From positions 1,550,001 through 1,614,000 of the forward strand of contig NZ_MDGQ01000005.1 of the NCBI RefSeq assembly GCF_001747105.1: a stretch of 64,000 nucleotides of DNA, given 5' to 3'. The notes under the pieces are model-generated. The model worked only from the letters and a program-made list of their open reading frames with translations, ran no database searches and was not told the origin of the DNA. Positions 32,951-41,821 of the stretch are shown one piece after another; position 1 is the stretch's first letter; each line of letters opens with the position of its first letter. Made by a program: the position numbers and the translations under genes. Source of the DNA: Roseivirga misakiensis (GTDB taxonomy: Bacteria > Bacteroidota > Bacteroidia > Cytophagales > Cyclobacteriaceae).

Positions 32951-35578
32951 TTATTCGCTTCTTAGTGCTTTTATCGGATTAGCTGTGGCTGTTCTAACCG
33001 ATTGAAAGCTCACCGTTAGCCAAGCAATAATGGCTACAAACAGAGCAGGTATCACCCAAATTAATGGATTGTTTAAGCTTATTTGATATGCGAATTCTTG
33101 AAGCCAATCCTGCATCACCATATAGCCGACTGGTATGGCAACAATAGCTCCCAGTACTACTAGTTGGGTGAAGCTTTTTAAGATCATTAAGGTGATACTT
33201 TTCACCGAGGCGCCTAGAACTTTTCTAACCGCTATTTCTTTGTACCTGCGCTCAAGTGTAAATGCAGCCAAAGCAAATAACCCAAGACAGGCGATAATAA
33301 TGGCAAGACCAGATGAGGCTGAAAAGAGCTTTCCAAAGCGTTGCTCATTTTCATAGAGTGCGTTAAAAGATTCATCTAGGAAAATGTATTCAAATGGCTC
33401 ATCGCTGACTGTTTCTTTCCAAAGATCTTCCACTCTGCCGACGGTTTCTAGGTAGTTATCGCTTATTCTGATCGAAATGTAGTTGGCCGAATACCAATCT
33501 TCTTCTAAGCGTCCATCCTTCCCCATCATACGCAGGATCATTGGTTCGACATCCCTTTTCAAGGACTCAAAATTGAAGTCATTGACCACTCCAATAACAG
33601 TGTAATCTTCTCCATCACCTCGCGTCAACTTTTGCCCGATGACTTTATCTCCACCTAGCCATCTTTTTGCAGCCTCATTGATCAATACATTTGCGGTATC
33701 TGTAACCAACTGATTGGTAAAGTTTCTCCCCTCCGTCAAGTTCAAACCCATAGTTTCTAAATAGGTATCGGTGACGAACAAGTTGATAAAACCGTATGAC
33801 CGTGGGTTGTCTTCCATGGTTTGGTAAGTCCAGTCAGACATGCCACCAGAGATGTAGCTATTGCTCATAGAAACATTTTCCACTGAAGGAAACTGAGCGA
33901 GCCTCGTCTTAAAAGTCTCTCTTTTCTGATCTAATGAATTGGCATTTTTGACCACCATCACTTGGGAGGCATCAAATCCTAATTTCTGATTGGATAGGAA
34001 TTTTAATTGCTGAAAAACGACGGTTGTACTCACTATCAAGAAGATAGAAATAGCAAACTGGAAGGCAACCAAACCTTTTCTTAAAATAGCGCTGCCTTTT
34101 CCACCTTGTGTTGCATCACCTTTGAGTGCTTTCACAGGCTTAAAATTTGACAAAACAAATGCTGGATAAGAACCTGCTAAAAGGCCTACGATCAATACTA
34201 ACCCGAATAATTGCAATAATACGACACCATCGAAAAGGTCCTGAAAGTTGAATGTTCTATTGGCCAACAGATTGAAACCATTTAACAGCAATGCTGATAA
34301 GCCCAGTGCTAGAACCATCGAAAACAAGCTGACCATCATAGACTCTACTAAAAATTGATTAATCAATTGACGTCTTCGAGAGCCAAGTACTTTTCGCATA
34401 CCAACCTCTTTTGACCGCATAGCCGACCTGGCTGTAGAAAGGTTCATAAAATTGATACAAGCGATGATTAAGATAAATATGGCTATCGCCGAAAAGACAT
34501 AAACATTGTTGATATCCCCTCCTGATCCGAACGAAAAGTCTGGGTATTCTAAATGAATAGCTGTCATAGGAATCATTCCAAAATTTCGTTCTCTTCCGCC
34601 GCTTGCGAGGTAATCCTCGTAACTGGCGTGTCCAGAATATTTAGCGATAAGTGGTCCTTGATACTCGGCTGCCAGTTCTTTTAGCTTTTCTTGAACGACT
34701 TCAGGCTCACTACCCTTTTCAATCTTCGCGTAAGTTTTGAAGTTATTTGCCGTCCAATTTCCGACTAGCACCCAGCTTTCTTTGGGGTAAGAATTTATGA
34801 AGTTGTATTTCCAATGCGTGTTTTGCGGAGGGTCTGCTACTACCCCTGTGACCAATGTATTTTCACCATCTACTTGGATTGTTTTCCCTACTGCCGATTC
34901 ATATCCAAAAAGTTTATTAGCAAGGGTTTGGCTTAGCACCATGGCATTTGGCTCCGTAAGTGCCTCTTCTGGGTTTCCTTCTATAAAATCGACGGTGAAG
35001 ATCTTATGAAAGGTAGAATCCGCATTAAAACCATTGGTTTCTTTGAATACTTTGTCTCCTACCTTAAAAGTTTGGTCAAAAGGCCCTTGAATCCTTAAAG
35101 TCTCTTCAATTTCTGGGATGTCAGTTTTTGACTGAATCGCTAGTCTTGCGGGTGAATTTCCGTTGAGTCTATATATTCTATCGGCACCGTCATGATACTT
35201 GTCATAGCTTAGCTCGTGACTCACGTACATGGCGATCAGTAAGCATGCGGCTAAACCTATTGCCAATCCTCCGATATTGATTAGACTGTAGAAGCGCTGC
35301 TTGACCAGGCTTCTGAATGAGATTTTGATGTAGTTTTTGACCATAATTATGTTGTTTAGAGTTTCAATGTCTTCTAGACCTTTGATATATCTTAAGCGAA
35401 AGAACTTCAGTACATCCCACGAGAATCGCTTTCGGGCCGTCTTTAATCCTTCGTTCTCAATTCTTTTGTAAAAGAGCTCATATGCGTCGCCTTCAATGAT
35501 CTCAAGTGCTCGTGGTTTACAATAAAACCGTAAGAACTTGAGTGCCCATTGAGGCGGTTCGTGATCAAATGGAGACAT
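32951..35578 (-). CDS. ABC transporter permease with N-terminal permease-prefix domain (FtsX/MacB type)
   Basis: An 875-residue permease. Residues 1-90 (PPQWALKFLRFYCKPRALEIIEGDAYELFYKR) are the permease-prefix domain seen in PadR-associated Bacteroidota transporters. A transmembrane helix, a MacB-type periplasmic core and an FtsX domain follow (FILIIACINFMNLSTARSAMRSKEVGMRKVLGSRR is the signature FtsX loop), and the arrangement is repeated to the C-terminus (GLFALAAFTLERRYKEIAVRKVLGAS). No ATPase gene is adjacent. It overlaps the upstream PadR regulator gene by 14 bases, so the two are coupled. Such exporters move lipids, peptides or antibiotics; the substrate is unknown. Confidence 0.92.
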   Translation of the reverse strand: MSPFDHEPPQWALKFLRFYCKPRALEIIEGDAYELFYKRIENEGLKTARKRFSWDVLKFFRLRYIKGLEDIETLNNIIMVKNYIKISFRSLVKQRFYSLINIGGLAIGLAACLLIAMYVSHELSYDKYHDGADRIYRLNGNSPARLAIQSKTDIPEIEETLRIQGPFDQTFKVGDKVFKETNGFNADSTFHKIFTVDFIEGNPEEALTEPNAMVLSQTLANKLFGYESAVGKTIQVDGENTLVTGVVADPPQNTHWKYNFINSYPKESWVLVGNWTANNFKTYAKIEKGSEPEVVQEKLKELAAEYQGPLIAKYSGHASYEDYLASGGRERNFGMIPMTAIHLEYPDFSFGSGGDINNVYVFSAIAIFILIIACINFMNLSTARSAMRSKEVGMRKVLGSRRRQLINQFLVESMMVSLFSMVLALGLSALLLNGFNLLANRTFNFQDLFDGVVLLQLFGLVLIVGLLAGSYPAFVLSNFKPVKALKGDATQGGKGSAILRKGLVAFQFAISIFLIVSTTVVFQQLKFLSNQKLGFDASQVMVVKNANSLDQKRETFKTRLAQFPSVENVSMSNSYISGGMSDWTYQTMEDNPRSYGFINLFVTDTYLETMGLNLTEGRNFTNQLVTDTANVLINEAAKRWLGGDKVIGQKLTRGDGEDYTVIGVVNDFNFESLKRDVEPMILRMMGKDGRLEEDWYSANYISIRISDNYLETVGRVEDLWKETVSDEPFEYIFLDESFNALYENEQRFGKLFSASSGLAIIIACLGLFALAAFTLERRYKEIAVRKVLGASVKSITLMILKSFTQLVVLGAIVAIPVGYMVMQDWLQEFAYQISLNNPLIWVIPALFVAIIAWLTVSFQSVRTATANPIKALRSE

Positions 35579-35903
35579 ATTCCAAGCTCAGTTTAGGAAT
35601 TTGATCGTGAAGACTATTTCGTTGTGCTTTGATGTAGTCCAGAGACTTTTGACCAGCCACTGTGATCTTAAAATAGCGCTTCCGTCTTCCGCCTCTAGCT
35701 TTCGTAGCACCTCCTACGCTAGAGTTCAAAAATCCCTTTCCTTCTAACCGATCTAATGCAGAATGGACAGCACTAATGTTAATTTTGCGATGAGTTTGTC
35801 GCTCTATTTCTTCCATCACGCTGATGCCATAGGCGTTGTCATGGAGGATGGCCACGACAAGCAAAACCAGTTCTTCGAACTCCCCTATATTAATTCGCTG
35901 CAT
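35565..35903 (-). CDS. PadR-family transcriptional regulator
   Basis: A 112-residue winged-helix protein. GEFEELVLLVVAILHDNAYGISVMEEIERQTHRKINISAVHSALDRLEGKGFLNS carries the helix-turn-helix and wing, followed by a GGRRKRYFKITVAGQKSL hairpin and a dimerisation helix, all typical of PadR. It lies at the head of the unit that contains the permease gene and is overlapped by it. Two near-identical palindromic sequences immediately upstream look like its operators, suggesting autoregulation of the pair. The inducer is unknown. Confidence 0.93.
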   Translation of the reverse strand: MQRINIGEFEELVLLVVAILHDNAYGISVMEEIERQTHRKINISAVHSALDRLEGKGFLNSSVGGATKARGGRRKRYFKITVAGQKSLDYIKAQRNSLHDQIPKLSLEYVSI

Positions 35904-35915
35904 AGTTTTTTATTT

Positions 35916-35965
35916 ATTTCACTTTAGTAAATGAAATTCATATGTTTCACTATTGCAAATGAAAT
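35916..35965 (-). promoter_or_regulatory. Two candidate PadR operators upstream of padR-permease
   Basis: The sequences at 35916-35937 and 35944-35965 are near copies with the shared pattern TTTCACTnTnGnAAATGAAA, each an imperfect inverted repeat with TTTCA/TGAAA ends. They lie 13-62 bases before the padR start codon and their centres are 28 bases apart. They are the only repeated palindromes in this gap, so they are the best candidates for autoregulation by the adjacent regulator. Confidence 0.6.
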
Positions 35966-36041
35966 GAGGTGCCGATGAATCGAACTGGAATATTAGATGA
36001 CTCAACTGGTAGATTATCGTATTGAACCAGATTAGCCTAAA

Positions 36042-36962
36042 TCAGTATCCTCTTTCTAAATCTACTTGATGAAGTAGAGCCTCCTTCTTTTTGAGGCGCA
36101 ACAAGTTGTTTAACAGCAACTTAATGGCCGAATCTGGAGTAGTTACACTCGCTACGTGTGGCGTGATAGACACCTTTTCATGTAGCCATAAGGGGTTTTG
36201 TGTTGGTAGCGGTTCTTCTTTAAAGACGTCTAAAAGTGCTCCAGATAGCTTATTAGAATCTAAAGCGGCTATCAGATCCTTCTCTACTAAATGGTTGCCT
36301 CTTGCTACATTGATAAGATAGGCGCCATCTGGCATTTGATTAAAAACATCGGCATTTAAGATATTCTCTGTTTTGGGTGTGACAGGTAAAAGGTTTACGA
36401 GTACTTCGGTTTCTTTCAAGAATTCATTCAGGCCAGATTCATCAAAGCATTTCACACCCTCTATTACTTTCTCGCTTCGACTAAATCCATATACATCAAA
36501 GCCTAAAACCACTAGTTTTTCGGCTAAATCCTTCCCTAAAGCACCCAAACCCATAACACCAACTTTTAATGGCTTATAAGTTATTCTATCCCAAATCAAT
36601 TCACGCTGATTTTGCATGTGCGTACGCATAGACCTTTGATGCATCATAAGGCCCATAATCACATAATTTGTCATGTCTTGGGCTAAAAATGGATCTACTA
36701 TTCTAGTGATCGGGATATTAGATGGAATTTGGGGATCATGCATCAGGTGATCTACTCCGGCACCAAGTGAGCTAATCCATTTCAACTTTGGCAACTTATC
36801 TATAACTCCATTGTCTAATGGCTTCCAAACAAAAAGAACTTCAACGTTGCTTAGGTCATCATTGGTGGGCCAAACATGAATTTTGGAGACATTTTCTGAT
36901 TTCGATAACCCTGACACCCAAGGTTTAGGGTCCCAAACGGACGATGAGATTAAAATTTCCAT
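36042..36962 (-). CDS. D-2-hydroxyacid dehydrogenase (glyoxylate/hydroxypyruvate reductase type)
   Basis: A 306-residue NAD(P)H-dependent dehydrogenase. The dinucleotide motif VGVMGLGALGKDLA lies near residue 134, and the catalytic Arg (NVARGNHLVE), Glu (LDVFKEEPLP) and His (ITPHVASVTTP) are all present, in order. Substrate-side SLGAGVDHLM and the compact N-terminal domain resemble GhrA-type enzymes that reduce glyoxylate and hydroxypyruvate. It lies just before a TPR/AAA pair on the same strand, seven bases after the TPR gene's stop, so could be co-transcribed with it, though a functional tie is not evident. Confidence 0.9.
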   Translation of the reverse strand: MEILISSSVWDPKPWVSGLSKSENVSKIHVWPTNDDLSNVEVLFVWKPLDNGVIDKLPKLKWISSLGAGVDHLMHDPQIPSNIPITRIVDPFLAQDMTNYVIMGLMMHQRSMRTHMQNQRELIWDRITYKPLKVGVMGLGALGKDLAEKLVVLGFDVYGFSRSEKVIEGVKCFDESGLNEFLKETEVLVNLLPVTPKTENILNADVFNQMPDGAYLINVARGNHLVEKDLIAALDSNKLSGALLDVFKEEPLPTQNPLWLHEKVSITPHVASVTTPDSAIKLLLNNLLRLKKKEALLHQVDLERGY

Positions 36963-36969
36963 GTTAATA

Positions 36970-38220
36970 TTATTTATTAGCCGATGCTACAAAATTCCAG
37001 AGCCATGAAAAGGCTACAATTAGTCCGATATAAATGACTAATACACTGTTTTCAATGCCTGCCTCACTTACGAAAGAAGCATAGATGAAAAGACCTCCGA
37101 CCGTGGCAGATACGGAACTATATAGAATGAGCAACCAGTTTACCCAACTCGCTCTAGCCATATTCAGCCTACCAACAGGAAGTATCAGACTATAGCCCAC
37201 AAGCATACCGGCCACAAAACCGTCGGATTGGGTAATAGCCCAACCGATGATCGATACCACAAAAATACTGAAACAGAAACCCACAAAAAGAGCGGTTTTT
37301 GATTCCTCTGGTGTCAAAAGATATTTCGAGTAGGTATTTAGCCGCATAAAAAAGTTGAAGACGGGTTCTATTACCCATGTAGAAACCATAAAGAAGATGA
37401 GGCCATAACTCACATAACTTAGTAAAAAGCCATATTCGCCTATGCTTTCTGCACCATTTCGCAGAATTCGGTTGATCATTACTATCCCTATAATGAGCGC
37501 CCACTGAGTGCCTGGCTTTAAGTTGGCCATAAAGAAATAGTACCGTAAGAAAAGCCGATATAAAACGTACTTGGCCTTTAGTGCCTCTAGCATACCCGAA
37601 CGCGCGTATTCATCGTGAGGATCGTACTTTAGGGCTTCCTTAAAGTGTCCTAGAGCCTTTTTGTGGCTTCCTTTTTCTAATTCAGCCCAACCATAATTGG
37701 CATGCGATAGTGGGTTTTCAGGATCCATTTCTAGTGCTCGATGAATGGTCTGAAAAGAAGCTTCCTTATCCCCTGACTTCAGTTGTGCGGTGGACAACAT
37801 ATTCCGGCAGAAAAGATGCTCTGCATCAATCTGAAGTCCTTTTTGTGCCAGTTCTATGGCCACCTTAAAATCTTTGGATATCAGCTTTAATTGTGCTTGT
37901 AAACCATAATAATCTGCACTATTTGGATTGATTTCAATCGCCTTTTTTATGGCGTTTTCCGACTTATTGAAATTTTCTAGTTTTAGGTGTGCCGCAGAAA
38001 TTACATACAGCGCGAAATCAATTTCAGGATTTGAGGCTAAAGCCATCTTAGCCGTATGAATGGCATCATTCGCATCGTTCAGCCTCAGTTTGCACAAGGC
38101 TAGGTAGGTCAACGCATAGGCATTGTCTGGATCTTCTAGTAAAACGCCCTTTAACTGTTCTACTGCCAGATCAATCTTACCTTGATTGATCAGTAATTCT
38201 GCTCTATCTAAACTTGCCAC
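36970..38220 (-). CDS. TPR protein with C-terminal membrane domain
   Basis: A 416-residue protein starting at GTG (38220), which overlaps the TAG stop of the AAA-ATPase gene by one base (TAGTG). Residues 1-205 are six TPR units (AYALTYLALCKLRLNDANDAIHTA and so on). The remainder is a membrane domain of about five or six helices (from WALIIGIVMINRIL to LVIYIGLIVAFSWLWNFVA), with no signal peptide and a short hydrophilic loop containing TYSKYLLTPEE. The TPR part thus faces the cytoplasm. Translational coupling indicates that it works with the ATPase, perhaps as its membrane anchor and adaptor. Confidence 0.82.
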   Translation of the reverse strand: MASLDRAELLINQGKIDLAVEQLKGVLLEDPDNAYALTYLALCKLRLNDANDAIHTAKMALASNPEIDFALYVISAAHLKLENFNKSENAIKKAIEINPNSADYYGLQAQLKLISKDFKVAIELAQKGLQIDAEHLFCRNMLSTAQLKSGDKEASFQTIHRALEMDPENPLSHANYGWAELEKGSHKKALGHFKEALKYDPHDEYARSGMLEALKAKYVLYRLFLRYYFFMANLKPGTQWALIIGIVMINRILRNGAESIGEYGFLLSYVSYGLIFFMVSTWVIEPVFNFFMRLNTYSKYLLTPEESKTALFVGFCFSIFVVSIIGWAITQSDGFVAGMLVGYSLILPVGRLNMARASWVNWLLILYSSVSATVGGLFIYASFVSEAGIENSVLVIYIGLIVAFSWLWNFVASANK

Positions 38221-39539
38221 TACTTTTTGATCTTCAAGTATTTCAACACATCGTCATACAAGCCTGAATCATTGGCATAAATGGCGTAATTTCTAGCTTT
38301 TGTAAACCATTCCTTGGTTGAAGCCACCATCTTTTTGCCTGCATTGAGTAGGTCACTCGTTTCAATTGGTTGTGGTACGCCTGTTTTAAAGGCTAATTCT
38401 AGTTTTCCCTCTATGCTTATGTCAATCATTGATTGAATATCAGCGCCTGAAAACTCGGGTGTTTTCTTCGCCAGTTTATCCATATCAATTTTTCCTGTTG
38501 GCTTTTCGGCCAGCATAATCTCGAAAATAGATTTACGAGCCTCTTGATCTGGCGGAGAGACGAATATCATTCGATCAAACCGACCAGGTCGTTTGAATGC
38601 AGGATCCATATGCCAAGGAGAATTTGTAGCAGCCAGAATCAAAACACCTTCATTATCTACATCTACCCCATCCAATTCCGAAAGAAACTGATTAATGACA
38701 TTTCTACCTGCCGACCCCTTCATCTCACTTCTATTTGCACCGAGAGCATCGACTTCGTCAATGAAGAGAACACAAGGGGCATTTTTACGCGCAATCTCGA
38801 AAATCTGGTGTAGGTTTCGTTCACTGTTTCCCAGCCAAGCATCAAGAATATCGTTTATGCCGATCGTCAAGAAATTCGCATTTACCTCTCCAGCGGTGGC
38901 CCTGGCAATATGAGTTTTACCGCAGCCCGGTGGTCCATAAAGCAGAATCCCGCCGCCAGCTTTCTTACCATAAGCTTTGTAGAGTTCGGGATGTAGAAAT
39001 GGCTTAATAATCTTTAAATCAATCTCTTTTTTGACCACTTCCATACCACCGACATGTGAAAAGTTGGTCGACGGTCTCTGCATGCCCAAAGTGCGCTCGG
39101 CAAAGTCTTGTTCGATTGGCTCAAAATTAGAAGGTGAGCTGCTCACCCGAAATTCAGCATCGAAGGCTTCATTTTTGAAGTTCGGATCGATTAATAAGAT
39201 TCGCTGATAAGTATCGCGTGCTTGCCCAGTACTGCCATCTTTTAACAAGGTTTGACAATACAATTGCAAATAGTCGAGTTGATCTGGTCTAATATCCAAC
39301 AACTCCTCTAATACTATGATGGCCGTTGAAAAGGCTTCATTGTGAAAATAGGCTTTGGCCAACAAGTATTTGGCTTCTATATCTGTTGGATCGATCTGGA
39401 GCAGTACTTTAGCTTGGCCCTCAACAGCCAACCATTCGTTTTCTTTGACAGCCTGCTGGGCCACTAACTTTCTTAGTTGGACATTTTCAGGGGATGCTTC
39501 TAAAGCTAAAAGCAATGATTTTAGTTGGTCTGAGGCCAT
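38220..39539 (-). CDS. AAA+ ATPase with N-terminal TPR repeats
   Basis: A 439-residue protein. Residues 1-120 hold TPR units (for example LLAKAYFHNEAFSTAIIVLEEL). A single AAA domain follows: Walker A GPPGCGKT at 202-209, Walker B CVLFIDEVDALG at 256-267, sensor 1 N306 (LAATNSPW), and arginine fingers in RPGRFDR at 317-323, as in the FtsH/p97/Cdc48 clade. No protease domain follows; the last 60 residues are helical. Such ATPases unfold or remodel proteins. It is upstream of, and overlaps by one base, a TPR membrane protein gene, implying a membrane-tethered ATPase pair. Confidence 0.9.
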   Translation of the reverse strand: MASDQLKSLLLALEASPENVQLRKLVAQQAVKENEWLAVEGQAKVLLQIDPTDIEAKYLLAKAYFHNEAFSTAIIVLEELLDIRPDQLDYLQLYCQTLLKDGSTGQARDTYQRILLIDPNFKNEAFDAEFRVSSSPSNFEPIEQDFAERTLGMQRPSTNFSHVGGMEVVKKEIDLKIIKPFLHPELYKAYGKKAGGGILLYGPPGCGKTHIARATAGEVNANFLTIGINDILDAWLGNSERNLHQIFEIARKNAPCVLFIDEVDALGANRSEMKGSAGRNVINQFLSELDGVDVDNEGVLILAATNSPWHMDPAFKRPGRFDRMIFVSPPDQEARKSIFEIMLAEKPTGKIDMDKLAKKTPEFSGADIQSMIDISIEGKLELAFKTGVPQPIETSDLLNAGKKMVASTKEWFTKARNYAIYANDSGLYDDVLKYLKIKK

Positions 39540-39627
39540 ATTCCTTCGCTACATTAAATCGAACTCTTCGAATATATTGCAAAAGCAATGAACTAACGAT
39601 CCGCTCAACTAAAAATTGAAATAAAGT

Positions 39628-40224
39628 TTACCTTTTACTTAACCATCGGTTGTCTTTGATATAAAAACGCCATGGTTTCAGGGCATCTTCACCAGCGTAA
39701 TCGACACCAATTCTCGGTGAAGTGCCGATTTCATGATTTGTAATTTCTCGCCCATCTGACAACCAAATCGTATCACCTAACAGATCAAGTCCATAGTGAT
39801 CTTTGGTACGAATACCGAGCGCCTGGCTAAGAATACCTGGACCTGAACTGAGCCGTGGATTAGCTTTGGTCATATTACGACGTAATTGCATTGCTTCTAA
39901 TCCTATTAAGGGCTCTACACCTCTAATGAGAATAGCGTCTGCAAAATCTTTTTTGTTGGTAACGATGTTAAAAAGGTGATGAATGCCATAGCATAGGTAA
40001 ACGTAGCTAAACCCACCTTGACCGTACATCACTTCCGTACGTTTACTCCTGAGACCATTATTGGCATGACAAGCTTTATCGTTTCTTCCCGCGTATGCTT
40101 CTACTTCCGTAACGATCGCGGCGGTATATACCCCATTTATCTTTGTATGTAAAGTCTTACCGAGTACATCTTTGGCAATTTCCACGACATTTGGCCTTTC
40201 ATAAAAGTCTCTAGTAAGTTTCAT
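39628..40224 (-). CDS. mpg: DNA-3-methyladenine glycosylase (AAG/MPG family)
   Basis: A 198-residue base-excision repair enzyme that removes alkylated purines. LTRDFYERPNVVEIAKDVLGKTL at the start, the catalytic glutamate in TEVEAYAGRNDKACHA, MYGQGGFSYVYLCYGIHHLFNIV, and IRGVEPL are characteristic. A start 20 codons further upstream is open but adds a segment not found in the family, so ATG at 40224 is chosen. It is divergent from the DUF2911 gene at 40292. Confidence 0.93.
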   Translation of the reverse strand: MKLTRDFYERPNVVEIAKDVLGKTLHTKINGVYTAAIVTEVEAYAGRNDKACHANNGLRSKRTEVMYGQGGFSYVYLCYGIHHLFNIVTNKKDFADAILIRGVEPLIGLEAMQLRRNMTKANPRLSSGPGILSQALGIRTKDHYGLDLLGDTIWLSDGREITNHEIGTSPRIGVDYAGEDALKPWRFYIKDNRWLSKR

Positions 40225-40291
40225 TTGTATAAAGTAAGCAACCCTTTTTATTAAAGTAGAGTTTAAGTGGCAAACAATAACCAAGAAGAAA

Positions 40292-40840
40292 ATGAAAAAG
40301 ACTTTTTTAACATTAGCCTCACTTTTAATCCTAGGATTAACGACAAACGTAGCCTTAGCGCAACGTGGACCAGCAGCCAGCCCACTGGCGAAGGTTGAAC
40401 AAAAAATTGGAAATACGACGATGCAGATCTCTTACAGCAGACCAAGTCTTGATGGAAGGGATGCCAATAAGTTGGTAAATGGCTTAAACAAAGGCGGAAC
40501 TTGGAGAACTGGTGCCGATAGAAATACGCTCATTAGTTTCGATAAAGATGTGACCATCGGTGGTCAAGCTTTGAAGGCAGGTAACTATTCTCTATGGACG
40601 ATTCCAGGAAAATCTGAATGGACTATTGTCATTAGTGGCCATACTGATAAATGGGGAACCTCTTATGATAATTCGAAAGATGTATTGAGGTTTTCTGCTA
40701 AAGCAACTGAATCTAAAGATGCTGTGGAAACTTTTAGAATTGACTTGACTGATTTTGACAAGAATTCTAAAGACAAGGCCAATTTAGAGTTGGCTTGGGG
40801 TAATATATCAGTGAAGTTTCCGATTGTAGTAAAAAATTAA
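40292..40840 (+). CDS. Secreted DUF2911 protein
   Basis: A 182-residue protein with a signal peptide (KKTFLTLASLLILGLTTNVALA). The mature domain is DUF2911, with the family landmarks KVEQKIGNTTMQISYSRPSLDGRD, GGTWRTGADRNTLISFDKDV and AGNYSLWTIPGKSEWTIVIS. It is a beta-sandwich of unknown role in Bacteroidota. A second DUF2911 gene follows 80 bases later; a hairpin between them can end this transcript. Confidence 0.9.
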   Translation: MKKTFLTLASLLILGLTTNVALAQRGPAASPLAKVEQKIGNTTMQISYSRPSLDGRDANKLVNGLNKGGTWRTGADRNTLISFDKDVTIGGQALKAGNYSLWTIPGKSEWTIVISGHTDKWGTSYDNSKDVLRFSAKATESKDAVETFRIDLTDFDKNSKDKANLELAWGNISVKFPIVVKN

Positions 40841-40860
40841 CAGACAAGACAAACATTGTT

Positions 40861-40892
40861 AAAAGCTTCTTTCCGTTGGATGGAGGCTTTTT
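40861..40892 (+). terminator. Intrinsic terminator between the two DUF2911 genes
   Basis: AAAAGCTTC (40861-40869) pairs with GAGGCTTTT (40883-40891), one G-U pair, then a run of T. It overlaps the first start codon of the next open frame, which supports the downstream ATG at 40924. Confidence 0.75.
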
Positions 40893-40923
40893 TTATATCT
40901 TTAGCTTGAAAATTAAAGACGCT

Positions 40924-41769
40924 ATGAGAAAGACATATTCTACCATGATCGCATTAATGCTCACCGTTAGTGCTTTTGCCCAAATTAAAATGCCACCACC
41001 AAGCCCTACTTTTGAATTAAAAGGAACGGTTGGTTTAGCTGAAGTTAAAGTGGTTTATTCCAGACCTAGTGCTAAAGGTCGTGAGGTTGCCGGGAACCTA
41101 ATCCCATATAATGAAGTATGGAGAACCGGTGCAAACGCATCGACTAAAATATCATTTAGTGCAGATGTAAAATTGAACGGAAATGCTGTTCCAGCTGGTG
41201 ATTATGCACTTTACACCATGTTTACAGAAGAAACTGCCACTATTATCTTAAGCAAAAATCTTACTTGGTGGGGATCGCTCGGTTATAATGCCAAAGATGA
41301 CCTTTTGAGGTTTGATGTACCTGTTAAACACCCAAGTAGTCACTACGAGACTTTCACGATGAGCTTTTCTGATTTCACAATGAATTCAGCTAATCTGAAT
41401 ATGAAATGGGAACACACTAAAGCGATGTTCTCGATTGAAAGTGATGTTGATGCTAGCGTGATGGCGGATATTCAAGCGCAAGTAATTGATGCTACACCAG
41501 AAAATCCAGGTGTATATTTTCAAGCTGCTGGGTATTATTATGAGACGGAAAGGGATTCTAAACTTGCTTTAAACTGGGTGAATAAGGCATTAGATGCTAG
41601 TCCTGAAAAGCAGTATTGGGTGGTTCACTTAAAAGCTAAACTTTTGGCCAGAATGGGTATGAAAAAGGATGCAATGGCTGCGGCTAAAGAATCTATAACC
41701 TTGGCTAAGGCGGGTGGTAACCCTGATTATGTTAGATTAAACGAAAAGCTAATTGCCGATTTGAAATAA
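40924..41769 (+). CDS. Secreted DUF2911 protein with C-terminal helical repeat region
   Basis: A 281-residue protein. The ATG at 40924 gives a clean signal peptide (RKTYSTMIALMLTVSAFAQ); an upstream ATG at 40876 is inside the terminator hairpin and is rejected. The DUF2911 part (about 25-170) has KVVYSRPSAKGREVAG, EVWRTGANASTKISFS and AGDYALYTMFTEETATIILS, very like the preceding gene. A TPR-like helical tail (about 180-281) follows, including KLALNWVNKALDASPEKQYWVVHLKAKLLARMG. It is the longer tandem paralogue, with an additional protein-interaction module. Confidence 0.88.
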   Translation: MRKTYSTMIALMLTVSAFAQIKMPPPSPTFELKGTVGLAEVKVVYSRPSAKGREVAGNLIPYNEVWRTGANASTKISFSADVKLNGNAVPAGDYALYTMFTEETATIILSKNLTWWGSLGYNAKDDLLRFDVPVKHPSSHYETFTMSFSDFTMNSANLNMKWEHTKAMFSIESDVDASVMADIQAQVIDATPENPGVYFQAAGYYYETERDSKLALNWVNKALDASPEKQYWVVHLKAKLLARMGMKKDAMAAAKESITLAKAGGNPDYVRLNEKLIADLK

Positions 41770-41788
41770 CAGTGGCGAAACATTATTG

Positions 41789-41811
41789 AAGGGGCTTTTG
41801 CCCCTTTTTTT
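41789..41811 (+). terminator. Intrinsic terminator after the DUF2911/TPR gene
   Basis: AAGGGGC and GCCCCTT enclose a four-base loop and are followed by seven T. It is about 20 bases after the stop codon. Confidence 0.92.
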
Positions 41812-41821
41812 ATTCCCTATA

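Noticed and set aside
32951-35578. Complete ABC exporter operon
   Set aside because: The permease has no adjacent ATPase or membrane-fusion gene, so it cannot be called a complete exporter from this window.
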